A DNA stretch of 41,875 nucleotides from an uncultured Lachnospiraceae bacterium (GTDB lineage: Bacteria; Bacillota; Clostridia; Lachnospirales; Lachnospiraceae). Below the pieces are notes generated by a model, which ran no database searches, was not told where the DNA came from, and saw nothing but the letters and a program-made list of their open reading frames with translations. Positions 8,877 through 16,946 of this stretch are shown piece by piece. Each line of letters starts with the position of its first letter. Position 1 is the stretch's first letter. The stretch is from the NCBI GenBank assembly GCA_944380065.1, contig CALWGM010000131.1, forward strand, positions 1 to 41,875, written 5' to 3'. A program made the position numbers and the translations under genes.

Positions 8877-8910
8877 GGGACGTATATGGAATGAAAGTAA
8901 GGGAAACGGT

Positions 8911-10419
8911 ATGAAACTGAAAACAAGACTGATCGTCGCGTTTTGTGTTATCATCCTGCTGCCTATCGGGCTGACCGGAGCGGTATTGTGGGGATTTTAC
9001 AAGATCCAGACCCATGAAGTCCGGCAGACCTATGGCCTGGAGGGGGATACGGGCGGCTTTTTGGCCAATTCCCTGCAGCTGATGAACCGCTACACGCAGA
9101 ATGATTATGAAGAGATCTTTGAACTGTCCAAGTCAGACCCTGAGCGACTGCAGAGTGAAGAGTATCTGCGGCAGGCCAACGGAAAGCTCCGGGAAAAAAG
9201 TTCTTTCCTGATTTTCTGCAAAGACGGCGAGGTGGTCTACAATGGCTATCAGGGTGAAAGTATCCTGGATGATGAGCAGTGGGAACAGGAGCTGCCTCCT
9301 TACGGGGACGCGGAATCTTACGGAAATGTGTCCGCAGGATATTATATAGACGGGGAGACCCAGTCGCTGTTAAAACAGGTGGATTTTGTCTGCAGCGACA
9401 ACAGCGAGGGGAGTATTTATATTATCACTTCCTCCGAAAGCGTCCTGCCGGAGATCCGCCAGACGCTGGTGGAGATGGGGATTGCGGTGGTATTGATCCT
9501 GGCGCTGACAGCGGGTCTGATGACGATCTGGCTGTACCGGGGGACGATGACGCCGTTAAAAAAGCTTCAGGTAGCCACGAAGAATATCAAGGAGGGCAAC
9601 CTGGATTTTACCATCGACTATGACGAGGCGGATGAGATGGGGGAGCTTTGCCGCAATTTCGAGGAGATGCGGCAGCGGCTGAAGGAGTCGACAGAAGAAA
9701 AAATGGCCGCCGAACAGGAAAATAAGGCGCTGATCAGCAATATTGCCCATGATCTGAAGACGCCGATCACGGCGGTAAAGGGCTATTCGGAGGGGATTCT
9801 GGACGGTGTGGCGGACACGCCGGAAAAGATGGAGCGGTACTGCCGGACGATTTACAATAAGGCCAACGAGATGGATCATCTGATCAATGAACTGACGCTG
9901 TATTCCCAGATCGATACGAACCGGATTCCCTATAACTTTAACAAGATCAATGTTTCCGCCTACTTCCGGGATTGCGTGGATGAGATCGGGCTGGATCTGG
10001 AGACCAGGAATATTGGCCTTTCCTATTTTAATTATGCCGATGAGGATACGGTCATTATTGCGGATCCGGAGCAGCTGATGCGGGTGATCAACAATATCAT
10101 CCATAATGCGGTGAAATATATGGACACCAGGAAGGGACAGATCAATATCCGTATCAAAGATGTGGGCGACTTTATCCAGGTGGAGATCGAGGACAACGGC
10201 AGGGGAATTGCCGCCAGGGATCTGCCGTATATTTTCGACCGGTTTTACCGGACAGACGCGTCCCGCAATTCCGCCACCGGCGGCAGCGGGATCGGGCTTT
10301 CCATCGTGAAAAAAATTATTGAGGATCATGGCGGCAAGATCTGGGCCACCAGCAAGCCCAATACGGGGACGATCATGTATTTCGTGATCCGGAAATATCA
10401 GGAGGTGCCAAATGAGTAA
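8911..10419 (+). CDS. Membrane sensor histidine kinase
   Basis: 502 residues. Two membrane helices (about 7-29 and 190-209) enclose an extracytoplasmic sensor domain of about 160 residues. A HAMP linker follows (TPLKKLQVATKNIKEGNLD), then the HisKA dimerisation helix ISNIAHDLKTPITAVKGYSEG with phospho-acceptor His280, then the ATPase domain with the N box NNIIHNAVKY, G1 DNGRGI and G2 GGSGIGLSIVKKI. All catalytic boxes are intact. The ATG at 8911 gives a proper membrane anchor; an upstream TTG overlaps the metK terminator. The gene overlaps the response regulator by 8 bp, with kinase first, the reverse of the more common order. Signal unknown. Confidence 0.93.
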   Translation: MKLKTRLIVAFCVIILLPIGLTGAVLWGFYKIQTHEVRQTYGLEGDTGGFLANSLQLMNRYTQNDYEEIFELSKSDPERLQSEEYLRQANGKLREKSSFLIFCKDGEVVYNGYQGESILDDEQWEQELPPYGDAESYGNVSAGYYIDGETQSLLKQVDFVCSDNSEGSIYIITSSESVLPEIRQTLVEMGIAVVLILALTAGLMTIWLYRGTMTPLKKLQVATKNIKEGNLDFTIDYDEADEMGELCRNFEEMRQRLKESTEEKMAAEQENKALISNIAHDLKTPITAVKGYSEGILDGVADTPEKMERYCRTIYNKANEMDHLINELTLYSQIDTNRIPYNFNKINVSAYFRDCVDEIGLDLETRNIGLSYFNYADEDTVIIADPEQLMRVINNIIHNAVKYMDTRKGQINIRIKDVGDFIQVEIEDNGRGIAARDLPYIFDRFYRTDASRNSATGGSGIGLSIVKKIIEDHGGKIWATSKPNTGTIMYFVIRKYQEVPNE

Positions 10420-11101
10420 GATTTTGATTGTGGAAGACGAGGAAGCGATTGCTGACCTGGAAAAGGATTATCTGGAGCTGAGCGGTTTTGAGGTGGAGAT
10501 CGAGCATGATGGCAGCCGCGGGCTGGAACGGGCGCTGAATGAAGAGTTTGACCTGTATGTGCTGGATCTGATGCTCCCGGGGGTGGACGGTTTTGAGATC
10601 TGCAAAAGGATCCGCGAGGTGAAAAATACGCCGATCCTGATGGTTTCCGCGAAAAAGGATGATATCGATAAGATCCGCGGCCTGGGGCTGGGGGCGGACG
10701 ACTACGTGACGAAGCCATTTTCTCCCAGCGAGCTGGTGGCGCGGGTGAAAGCGCACCTGGCCAGATACGAGCGGCTGATCGGCACGACGGTCCAGGAAAA
10801 CGATGTGATCGAGATCCGCGGGATCCGTATTGACAAGACCGCCCGCCGTGTGTGGGTCAACAATGAGGAAAAGCAGTTTACCACCAAGGAGTTTGATTTG
10901 CTGACCTTCCTGGCGGAGCACCCGAACCATGTGTTTTCCAAGGATGAGCTGTTTTCCAGGATCTGGAATATGGAATCCATCGGGGACATTGCAACGGTCA
11001 CGGTACATATCAAAAAGATCCGTGAAAAGATTGAATTTGACACGGCAAAGCCCCAGTACATCGAGACGATCTGGGGCGTGGGATACCGATTTAAACTGTA
11101 G
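10412..11101 (+). CDS. OmpR/PhoB-family response regulator
   Basis: 229 residues. Receiver domain with phospho-acceptor Asp52 (YVLDLMLPGVDGFE), Ser79 and Lys101 (YVTKPF), followed by a winged-helix output domain ending IETIWGVGYRFKL, the standard OmpR close. It starts inside the last codons of the kinase gene (8-bp overlap), so the two are translationally coupled and form one system. Target genes are not evident: the neighbours downstream are on the other strand. The 3' end overlaps the converging pseudouridine-synthase gene by 11 bp. Confidence 0.95.
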   Translation: MSKILIVEDEEAIADLEKDYLELSGFEVEIEHDGSRGLERALNEEFDLYVLDLMLPGVDGFEICKRIREVKNTPILMVSAKKDDIDKIRGLGLGADDYVTKPFSPSELVARVKAHLARYERLIGTTVQENDVIEIRGIRIDKTARRVWVNNEEKQFTTKEFDLLTFLAEHPNHVFSKDELFSRIWNMESIGDIATVTVHIKKIREKIEFDTAKPQYIETIWGVGYRFKL

Positions 11102-11867
11102 GGGGCGCTGCCTGGGATAAGAGGTCGTTCAGGCAGTCATCTCCCAGGGAAAACTCCATTTTATTCCCGTTTCCCGGATGGGTGAATTCGATCCGGCAGG
11201 AACAGAGGGCAACCGGGCAGTAAGCGCCTTTTGGCAGCGGCTGCCCGTATTTTGTGTCTGCGTACAGAGGAAAGCCTGCATGGGCGAACTGAACACGGAT
11301 CTGATGGTGGCGTCCGGTATGGAGCCGGATCTTTATCAGGCTGTGTCCGGTTTCCGGGCAGGCCTGCAGCACTTCGTAGGAAAGAAGCGCTTCTCTGGCG
11401 CCCGGGGTTTTGGCAGGGACGACACGGGAGGTGTTGGTTTTTCCATCCCGCAGCAGGTAATCATGCAGCTGGCCGGAGGGCGGCAGCCGGCGGGAAAACC
11501 GGGGGCCGGTGGGGCTTGTGTCCGCTGGGGAGCGGTCTGCGGCTGGCAAAGATTCCGGGTCGGCGGGACTGCAGACCACAGCCAGGTATTCTTTGGTGAT
11601 CTGCCGCTGGCTGACCTGCCTGGAAAGAGCCGCGGCGGCTTCCCTGGTCTTGGCAAAGACCATGATGCCCCGGACAGGCTGATCCAGCCGGTGAATCAGG
11701 CCGATATAGGGCTCCTCTCCCTTTTTGGCGCGGTAGTTTTTCAGGGCGCTGGTCAGGTCGGTCTCCCCGGCCCTGGAGGTCTGTACCGGGACGCCTGCGG
11801 GTTTGACGCAGACGATGATTTCTGTGTCTTCATACATAATTTCCGGATTGATTTTTTTCTGTCTCAT
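11091..11867 (-). CDS. RluA-family RNA pseudouridine synthase
   Basis: 258 residues, converting uridine to pseudouridine in rRNA or tRNA. The catalytic motif IHRLDQPVRG holds the nucleophile Asp62. LHTGRHHQIRVQFAHAGFPLYADTKYG is the conserved C-terminal family block. No S4 domain is present, so it is a short RluA/RluD-type enzyme whose target base cannot be assigned. A Ser/Pro/Ala-rich stretch (about residues 97-120) looks like a disordered insertion. Start chosen at ATG 11867 (MRQKKINPEI), with AAGGTG eight bases upstream; the frame is open to 11924 but without a binding site. Confidence 0.88.
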   Translation of the reverse strand: MRQKKINPEIMYEDTEIIVCVKPAGVPVQTSRAGETDLTSALKNYRAKKGEEPYIGLIHRLDQPVRGIMVFAKTREAAAALSRQVSQRQITKEYLAVVCSPADPESLPAADRSPADTSPTGPRFSRRLPPSGQLHDYLLRDGKTNTSRVVPAKTPGAREALLSYEVLQACPETGHSLIKIRLHTGRHHQIRVQFAHAGFPLYADTKYGQPLPKGAYCPVALCSCRIEFTHPGNGNKMEFSLGDDCLNDLLSQAAPPTV

Positions 11868-11904
11868 ATGTGCTGCACCTTGTTTTCGTTTTGTCGGGAA
11901 TTTC

Positions 11905-11945
11905 TGATCTTTTCCGGAAAACACTCCGGTATCCGGAAAAGATCA
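11905..11945. repeat. Perfect 14-bp inverted repeat in the rluA-like leader
   Basis: TGATCTTTTCCGGA and TCCGGAAAAGATCA, separated by 13 bp. It lies between the minus-strand TATAAT (11947-11952 on the plus strand reads ATTATA) and the pseudouridine-synthase start, so it would be transcribed as a hairpin leader or bound as an operator. Confidence 0.7.
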
Positions 11946-12032
11946 GCCATTATTATACACGAGAAACAGGGGAAATGAGTGAAAAGAATCTGAAAATCAG
12001 AAAAAAATATGGAAAAAAATGAAAAAGACATC

Positions 12033-12061
12033 TTGCCAAAATGGTTTCGGCGCGCTATAGT
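12033..12061 (+). promoter_or_regulatory. Promoter of the MATE gene
   Basis: TTGCCA, 17-bp spacer, TATAGT, 80 bp before the start codon. Confidence 0.8.
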
Positions 12062-12141
12062 CTCCTGAGAGGATTTTCTGTGTTGGGCAGAGAATTCTTT
12101 TTACGTGTCAAAAAGTATTTTTGGGGAGTGAGGAAATCGTT

Positions 12142-13476
12142 ATGGCGAAGACAAAAACATTGACGGAAGGGACGCCCTGGAAACTGCTGTTATCATTTTC
12201 CATACCGATCCTGATCGGACAGGTGGTACAGCTTTTTTACAGCCTGGTGGATACCAAGGTGGTAGGCGCCACGCTGGGAGAGCTGGCGCTGGCCTCTGTG
12301 GGCTCGGTATCCACGCTTTACAATCTGACCAACGGCTTTGCCAACGGGCTGACCATGGGATTTGCGATTATCATAGCGATGTATTTCGGGCGGAAGGATG
12401 AGAAAAACCTGAAAAAGGCCTTTGCCGCGGATATTCTGCTCAGCCTGGTTATTATTGCGGTTGTGATCGTGGGGCTGATGCTCTTTTTGCGTCCTGTTTT
12501 AGGGCTGCTGCATGTACCGGAAGAACAGATGGAAATGTCCGTGAGCTATATCAGCGTCCTGATTGTGGGACTGTTTGCCACGGTTCTCTATAATATGTTT
12601 GCCAACGCGCTGCGCGCGCTGGGGGATTCGGTGACGCCGCTGATCTTTCTTATTATCGCGGCGCTGACCAATGTGGTGCTGGACTATGGTTTTATTCTCG
12701 GGTTTGGCATGGGCGTGGAGGGCGCGGCCTGGGCGACGGTGATCTCCCAGATTCTCTCCGTGGTGCTTTGCTTTCTCCGTGTCCGCCGAAAATTCCCGGT
12801 TCTTCATGTTTCAGCTTCGGATTTCCGGCTGGAGCGGGGAATGGTCTCTGAACTGGTGAAAAGCGGTCTTTCCATGTCGCTGATGTCCTGCCTGGTGAGC
12901 TTTGGTACCGTATCCCTTCAGTCGGCCATCAACCAGATGGGGACGGCGGTGATCGTGGCGCATACGGCCACCCGGAAGCTCTTTGAGATCATTATGGTGC
13001 CGTCCATGGTTCTGTCGGCGGCAATGGCCACCTTCAGCGGACAGAATTACGGCGCCGGGCGGCTGGATCGGATCCGGGCAGGGTTAAAATCCGCGCTGCT
13101 GATCGGCCTGGGCTGGAGCGGGATCGCCATTGCCCTGATCTACCTGACGGCCAACTATCTGATCCGTTTTATCGCCAGCTCCTCCAATCCGGAAGTGATT
13201 TACTGGGGCGTTACCTACATTCGGCTGAACGTACTGTTTCTGATCGTATGCCTTTGTGTCTGCGTGCTGCGCAATACCATGCAGGGATTCGGCAACCGGA
13301 AGATCCCGGTGATCTCCAGCCTGATCGAGCTGGTGGGAAAAGTGATTTTCGCGTTTGCCCTGGCTCCGGTTCTGGGATACTGGGGAATCATCTGGTCAGA
13401 GCCGGTGGTCTGGTTTGCCATGGTGATCCCGCTGGCGGTCAGTACCGTGCGGACGTTCCGGCGAAACGGCGTCTGA
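12142..13476 (+). CDS. MATE-family multidrug/Na+ antiporter
   Basis: 444-residue membrane protein with 12 predicted helices in two homologous halves. The opening PWKLLLSFSIPILIGQVVQLFYSLVDTKVVGATLGELALASVG region and the mirrored second-half segment around SLQSAINQMGTAVIVAHTATRK are typical of MATE exporters of the DinF/NorM-like clostridial branch. By family it expels cationic or hydrophobic compounds in exchange for Na+ or H+; the substrate is not predictable. The ATG at 12142 (MAKTKTLTEG) is preferred over an upstream TTG because it follows GAGTGAGGA. It stands alone with its own promoter. Confidence 0.92.
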   Translation: MAKTKTLTEGTPWKLLLSFSIPILIGQVVQLFYSLVDTKVVGATLGELALASVGSVSTLYNLTNGFANGLTMGFAIIIAMYFGRKDEKNLKKAFAADILLSLVIIAVVIVGLMLFLRPVLGLLHVPEEQMEMSVSYISVLIVGLFATVLYNMFANALRALGDSVTPLIFLIIAALTNVVLDYGFILGFGMGVEGAAWATVISQILSVVLCFLRVRRKFPVLHVSASDFRLERGMVSELVKSGLSMSLMSCLVSFGTVSLQSAINQMGTAVIVAHTATRKLFEIIMVPSMVLSAAMATFSGQNYGAGRLDRIRAGLKSALLIGLGWSGIAIALIYLTANYLIRFIASSSNPEVIYWGVTYIRLNVLFLIVCLCVCVLRNTMQGFGNRKIPVISSLIELVGKVIFAFALAPVLGYWGIIWSEPVVWFAMVIPLAVSTVRTFRRNGV

Positions 13477-13577
13477 ATTTGCGGAAAAAGGAGGGCGTGG
13501 GTTCCGGTGCGGACTTCGCTTCCCGGACAAACAGGAGGCAGATGTCGGAAAAACGACAAAATGTCGGGAAATGATGG

Positions 13578-13606
13578 TTGATTTACACCTGTCCAAAAGA
13601 TAAAAT
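13578..13606 (+). promoter_or_regulatory. metA: metA promoter
   Basis: TTGATT, 17-bp spacer, TAAAAT. A 7-bp hairpin (ATATCCG / CGGATAT, 13611-13630) sits at the probable transcription start. Confidence 0.82.
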
Positions 13607-13662
13607 ATTGATATCCGCCAAAACGGATATGGGAAATTTATGATGGAAAGGGGAAATCCATT

Positions 13663-14592
13663 ATGCCGATTAAGATTCCGGATTCACTGCCGGCAACCGC
13701 AATTTTAGAGAGTGAGAATATTTTTGTTATGACGGAGTACCGGGCGATGCACCAGGATATCCGTCCGTTGAATGTGCTGATCCTCAATCTCATGCCGACA
13801 AAGGAAGTGACGGAGACGCAGCTGCTGCGCAAGCTTTCCAATACGCCGCTGCAGATCAAGGTGGAGTTTCTGCAGACGGCCAGTTATACGCCGCAGCATG
13901 TGGATTCCCACCATATGGAGTCATTCTATACCACATTTGAGAAGGTAAAGAACCGCTGGTTTGACGGGATGATCATTACCGGCGCGCCGCTGGCGTTTGT
14001 GCCCTATGAGAAGGTAGATTACTGGGAAGAGCTCTGCATGATTATGGAGTGGAGCAAGACACATGTGCATTCTACCCTGCATATCTGCTGGGGAGCGCTG
14101 GCTGGGCTGTATTACCATTATGGAGTGGGAACGAATGCGGTATATGAGAAGAAACTTTCCGGGATCTACCCCAACCGCGTGTTAAAGAAGAGTTCCCCGC
14201 TGTTCCGGGGATTTGACGATATTTTTATGGCGCCCCATTCCAGGGAAGTGGGAATTCTGGCGGAGGACGTGGCGAAGGTGCCGGAACTGGAACTGATCGC
14301 TGACTGTGACGCCGGAGGGCCGACGATTTTGAAATCTACAGATTCCAAGCACTTCTTTGTGCTGTGTCATCTGGAGTATGACTCGGATACGCTGAAGCTG
14401 GAGTATGAGCGGGATCTGGCCAAGGGGCTGAATCCTGAGGTGCCCTGCAATTATTTCCCGGACGATGATCCGGCGAGGCGGCCGGTGGTGAACTGGCGCA
14501 GCGCGGGGCAGCTGCTGTTTTCCAACTGGCTGAATTATTACGTATACCAGACGACTCCCTACGATATCGGGAACCGGTTCGAGGGAAAATAA
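13663..14592 (+). CDS. metA: Homoserine O-acyltransferase MetA
   Basis: Activates homoserine by O-acylation, the first dedicated step of methionine synthesis. 309 residues, exactly family size. Nucleophile Cys142 is in HICWGALAGLYYHYG, and the partner His236 and Glu238 are in FVLCHLEYDSDTL. The acyl-donor position 111, in TGAPLAF, is Ala. Enterobacterial succinyl enzymes have Gly and the Bacillus acetyl enzyme has Glu there, so the acyl group cannot be assigned by that rule. The ATG follows GAAAGGGG. With metK elsewhere in the window it serves the methionine/SAM branch, but the two are not in one operon. Confidence 0.95.
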   Translation: MPIKIPDSLPATAILESENIFVMTEYRAMHQDIRPLNVLILNLMPTKEVTETQLLRKLSNTPLQIKVEFLQTASYTPQHVDSHHMESFYTTFEKVKNRWFDGMIITGAPLAFVPYEKVDYWEELCMIMEWSKTHVHSTLHICWGALAGLYYHYGVGTNAVYEKKLSGIYPNRVLKKSSPLFRGFDDIFMAPHSREVGILAEDVAKVPELELIADCDAGGPTILKSTDSKHFFVLCHLEYDSDTLKLEYERDLAKGLNPEVPCNYFPDDDPARRPVVNWRSAGQLLFSNWLNYYVYQTTPYDIGNRFEGK

Positions 14593-14600
14593 AAGAAACA

Positions 14601-14628
14601 GGGACGGGCAGAGATGCCGGTCCTTTTT
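14601..14628 (+). terminator. metA terminator (imperfect)
   Basis: GGACGGGCA / TGCCGGTCC with one internal mismatch, GAGA loop, then TTTTT. It overlaps the region just before the next gene's ribosome binding site. Confidence 0.6.
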
Positions 14629-14646
14629 CAGGAAAGGACAACTGAC

Positions 14647-15186
14647 ATGGGAGAGTTATATTTCGTCCGGCATGGACAGACGATCTGGAATGTGGAAAAT
14701 AAAATCTGCGGGGCGACAGATATTGCGCTGACGGATCTGGGGCACCGGCAGGCTGTGGAGACTGGGGAAAAGATTCTGGAAATGGGGATCTTTGTGGATG
14801 AGATCCTGTATTCGCCGCTGATCCGTGCGGCGGAAACAGCGCGGCACATTTCAGAAATCACAGGGATCCCGGCCAGGGAGGAGCCGCGGCTGACGGAGCA
14901 GAATTTCGGAAAGTATGAATCCACGCCCCGGGACGGGAAGGAGTTTCAGAAGGCGAAGGAACAGTTTGTCTGCCGGTATGAGGGCGGCGAATCCATGCTT
15001 CATCTGGCGCAGAGAATCTATAATCTTCTGGATGAACTGCGGGAGAAAAGCGGGGAAAAGACTTATCTGCTGGTGGCGCATAATGGAATCGCCAGAATTG
15101 TGCAGTCCTATTTCCATGAAATGACCAATGAGGAATTTGCTGCTTTCGGCGTGAAGAACTGCGAGATCCGGAGGTATATATTCTGA
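14647..15186 (+). CDS. Histidine phosphatase family protein (phosphoglycerate-mutase-like)
   Basis: 179-residue cytoplasmic protein. FVRHGQTIWN opens it with Arg8, His9 (phospho-acceptor) and Gly10. Arg60 (SPLIRAAETA), Glu84 and the second catalytic His145 (VAHNGIAR) complete the site. It belongs to the GpmB/CobC-like branch; the substrate is unknown and it is probably a phosphatase rather than a mutase. ATG 14647 follows AGGAAAGGA. Its last codons (EIRRYIF, stop) lie in the upstream copy of a 27-bp duplication whose other copy forms the start region of crcB, so the two genes were once directly overlapping. Confidence 0.88.
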   Translation: MGELYFVRHGQTIWNVENKICGATDIALTDLGHRQAVETGEKILEMGIFVDEILYSPLIRAAETARHISEITGIPAREEPRLTEQNFGKYESTPRDGKEFQKAKEQFVCRYEGGESMLHLAQRIYNLLDELREKSGEKTYLLVAHNGIARIVQSYFHEMTNEEFAAFGVKNCEIRRYIF

Positions 15187-15187
15187 T
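15161..15187 (+). repeat. 27-bp direct repeat, left copy
   Basis: Begins GCGAGATCCGGAGG and ends TCTGAT. It matches 16451-16477 at 26 of 27 positions (C at 15183, T at 16473). It flanks the inserted Rpn gene and contains the phosphatase stop codon. About ten bases to its left (GTGAAGAACT) also resemble the bases left of the other copy. Confidence 0.92.
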
Positions 15188-15503
15188 GGGGGACAGGAAA
15201 CGTTTCATTTTGGTTTGATGTTCTCTGGTTCTTTGTTCTCCGGTTTTTGACAATTTCCTTCTGGCAATTTACCTGTATCTGTGATAGGATACAGGTAAAG
15301 CATGATCTTTCCAGCTTGTCTGAGTCAAAGGCGGCATCTGCCGCATCTTATATTCTGAAACATTCCGGAAATCTCGATGCTTTGATGATCCAAAAAAACA
15401 GCAGAGAGATTCCTGTGGATATGAGCGGACTGTGGATTTCCAGAAAGTTTGAAAGCGCATGCGCGAGAGTCTCTTTGCAGCACAAAAACAAGGAGACGAT
15501 AGG
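15188..15503. other. Insert-specific leader of the Rpn gene
   Basis: 316 bp between the left repeat and the nuclease start. It contains a promoter with a 12-bp inverted repeat (separate entry). No convincing coding frame: a 92-codon frame from the TTG at 15247 begins inside the -35 box and has no ribosome binding site. Confidence 0.5.
15247..15299 (+). promoter_or_regulatory. Rpn promoter region with 12-bp perfect inverted repeat
   Basis: TTGACA at 15247-15252. The perfect arms TTTACCTGTATC (15268-15279) and GATACAGGTAAA (15288-15299) enclose an 8-nt loop in which the extended -10 TGATAGGAT (15282-15290) begins. A repressor bound to the arms would cover the -10, or the transcript would start with half of a hairpin. 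Confidence 0.65.
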
Positions 15504-16415
15504 ATGGAAAACAAAACAACAATGACCACGGAACTGCCTGTAAACCGGACATATAAGTCTACGGTGTTTACCATGCTGTATGCGGACAAAAGCAATTTGC
15601 TGGATCTTTATAACGCCATGGCAGGGACGCATTATGTGGACCCGGAGCTCTTAGAGATCAATACGCTGGAGAATGCGATCTATATGACGATCAAAAATGA
15701 CGTTTCATTTCTGATTGACGGCCGTCTTTCTCTCTATGAGCACCAGTCCACCGGTAACCCGAACCTGCCCCTGCGATTTCTGCTCTACATTTCGCATTTG
15801 TATTCGCGGATGACAAAGGATGAGAACCTGTATGGTACAGCAAAGGTGCGGATTCCGGCACCGGAGTTTGTTGTCTTTTACAACGGAAGGGAGCAGATGC
15901 CGGAGCGGGATGTTTTGAAATTATCGGATCTGTTTATGGTAAATGACCGTCCGATCAAACTGGAATTAGAAGCGGTGGTGCTGAATATTTCCGGGGAAAA
16001 CAACCGGGAACTGAAGGCAGCCTGCCAGACGCTGCGGGAATACGCCATATACACAGACAAGATCCGGCAGTACACAGAGGAGATGCCTCTGGAGGAGGCG
16101 GTAGACCGCGCGATCCGGGAGTGTATCCATGAGGACGTTCTGAGGGAATTCCTTGAAAATCACAGGGCGGAGGCGAGAGCGATGAGTATCTTTGAGTATG
16201 ACCAGGAAAAGCATATGAGACAGGAACGGGAGGCAGCCTGGAACGAAGGCAGGCGCTCGGGGATCGAGGAAGGCAGATCTCAGGGAGCGGAGCAGCTTCT
16301 GGAAGTGCTGATTCAGAAAAAGCTTGCGAAAGGAAAAAGTGTTGCTGAGATTGCTGAGGAACTGGAAGAGACAGAGGCGCATATTCAGGAACTGGTCAAA
16401 AAGGCCGGAAGATGA
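15504..16415 (+). CDS. Rpn-family recombination-promoting nuclease / PD-(D/E)XK putative transposase
   Basis: 303 residues. The N-terminal nuclease fold carries D72 and E79-H-Q81 (FLIDGRLSLYEHQ), the D...ExQ form of the PD-(D/E)XK site used by Rpn/transposase_31-type proteins. The C-terminal third is charged and helical (from about residue 230) and ends in a small helix-turn-helix-like segment. Rpn proteins of E. coli are Mg-dependent DNA nucleases linked to RecA-independent recombination; mobility itself is unproven. ATG 15504 has AAGGAG upstream; the frame is open to 15459 without one. The gene with its leader is bracketed by a 27-bp direct repeat, showing that it was inserted between two formerly adjacent genes. 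Confidence 0.85.
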   Translation: MENKTTMTTELPVNRTYKSTVFTMLYADKSNLLDLYNAMAGTHYVDPELLEINTLENAIYMTIKNDVSFLIDGRLSLYEHQSTGNPNLPLRFLLYISHLYSRMTKDENLYGTAKVRIPAPEFVVFYNGREQMPERDVLKLSDLFMVNDRPIKLELEAVVLNISGENNRELKAACQTLREYAIYTDKIRQYTEEMPLEEAVDRAIRECIHEDVLREFLENHRAEARAMSIFEYDQEKHMRQEREAAWNEGRRSGIEEGRSQGAEQLLEVLIQKKLAKGKSVAEIAEELEETEAHIQELVKKAGR

Positions 16416-16450
16416 GGGGGAGGCAGAACGCTGATCAGGATGTGAAAGAG

Positions 16451-16477
16451 GCGAGATCCGGAGGTATATATTTTGAT
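16451..16477 (+). repeat. 27-bp direct repeat, right copy
   Basis: Second copy of the repeat at 15161-15187. It supplies GGAGG and the TTG start of crcB. Read in the phosphatase frame it would still encode the end of that protein and its TGA, so this copy shows the ancestral TTGA stop/start overlap. Confidence 0.92.
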
Positions 16478-16844
16478 TGAATGCATTGTAGTTGGCCTGG
16501 GAGGTTTTCTTGGGGCGGTCAGCCGTTATCTGATCGGACTGGTTCCGGTCAGGGAGGGGATGGCGTTCCCGATCAAAACATTTGTAATTAACATCATAGG
16601 ATCCTTTGCGATTGGTCTGATCGCGGCAGCGGCGGCCAGAGCAGGCGCTGCAGACTCCCGGCTGGTTCTGTTCCTGAAGGTGGGGATCTGCGGCGGATTT
16701 ACCACATTCTCTTCTTTTGCACTGGAAACCGGGGATCTGATCCGGGGAGGGAATCCCGGTGTGGCGTCCCTGTATGTGATCCTGAGTCTTGCTGCAGGAG
16801 TGGCAGCCGTGTTCGCGGGACAGTGGCTGATCCGGCAGATATAA
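16473..16844 (+). CDS. crcB: CrcB/Fluc fluoride channel
   Basis: 123-residue membrane protein with four helices; dimers in opposed orientation expel fluoride. Family marks: GGFLGAVSRYLIG (residues 10-22), Asn40 in INIIGSFAIG, and GGFTTFSSF (74-82) carrying the Phe box and central Na+ site. The only in-frame start is TTG 16473, eight bases after GGAGG, both inside the 27-bp repeat. The single copy could be a homodimer; many Gram-positives have a pair, and the partner is not seen here. No fluoride riboswitch is apparent before it. Formerly the second gene of an operon with the histidine phosphatase. Confidence 0.92.
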   Translation: MIECIVVGLGGFLGAVSRYLIGLVPVREGMAFPIKTFVINIIGSFAIGLIAAAAARAGAADSRLVLFLKVGICGGFTTFSSFALETGDLIRGGNPGVASLYVILSLAAGVAAVFAGQWLIRQI

Positions 16845-16873
16845 CAAAAAATAAGGAAAACTGTCAAAAATCC

Positions 16874-16902
16874 TGTACAACTGCCACAGAATGATTTATA
16901 CT
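16874..16902 (+). promoter_or_regulatory. Promoter of the FtsL/DivIC-like gene
   Basis: TGTACA, 17-bp spacer, TATACT, 45 bp before the start codon. Confidence 0.6.
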
Positions 16903-16946
16903 ACATATAGTGGTTTCACAGTAGAAAACGTTGGAGATGTTGTGGT

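Noticed and set aside
8857..8910. Upstream TTG start for the histidine kinase
   Set aside because: It overlaps the metK terminator T-run and the gene's own -10 box; ATG 8911 directly precedes the membrane anchor.
15247..15525. 92-codon frame before the Rpn gene
   Set aside because: Starts with TTG inside the -35 box, has no binding site and runs into the nuclease gene in another frame.
16416..16472. Possible fluoride riboswitch before crcB
   Set aside because: The short stretch is nuclease-gene 3' sequence plus the 27-bp repeat; no fluoride aptamer pattern seen.
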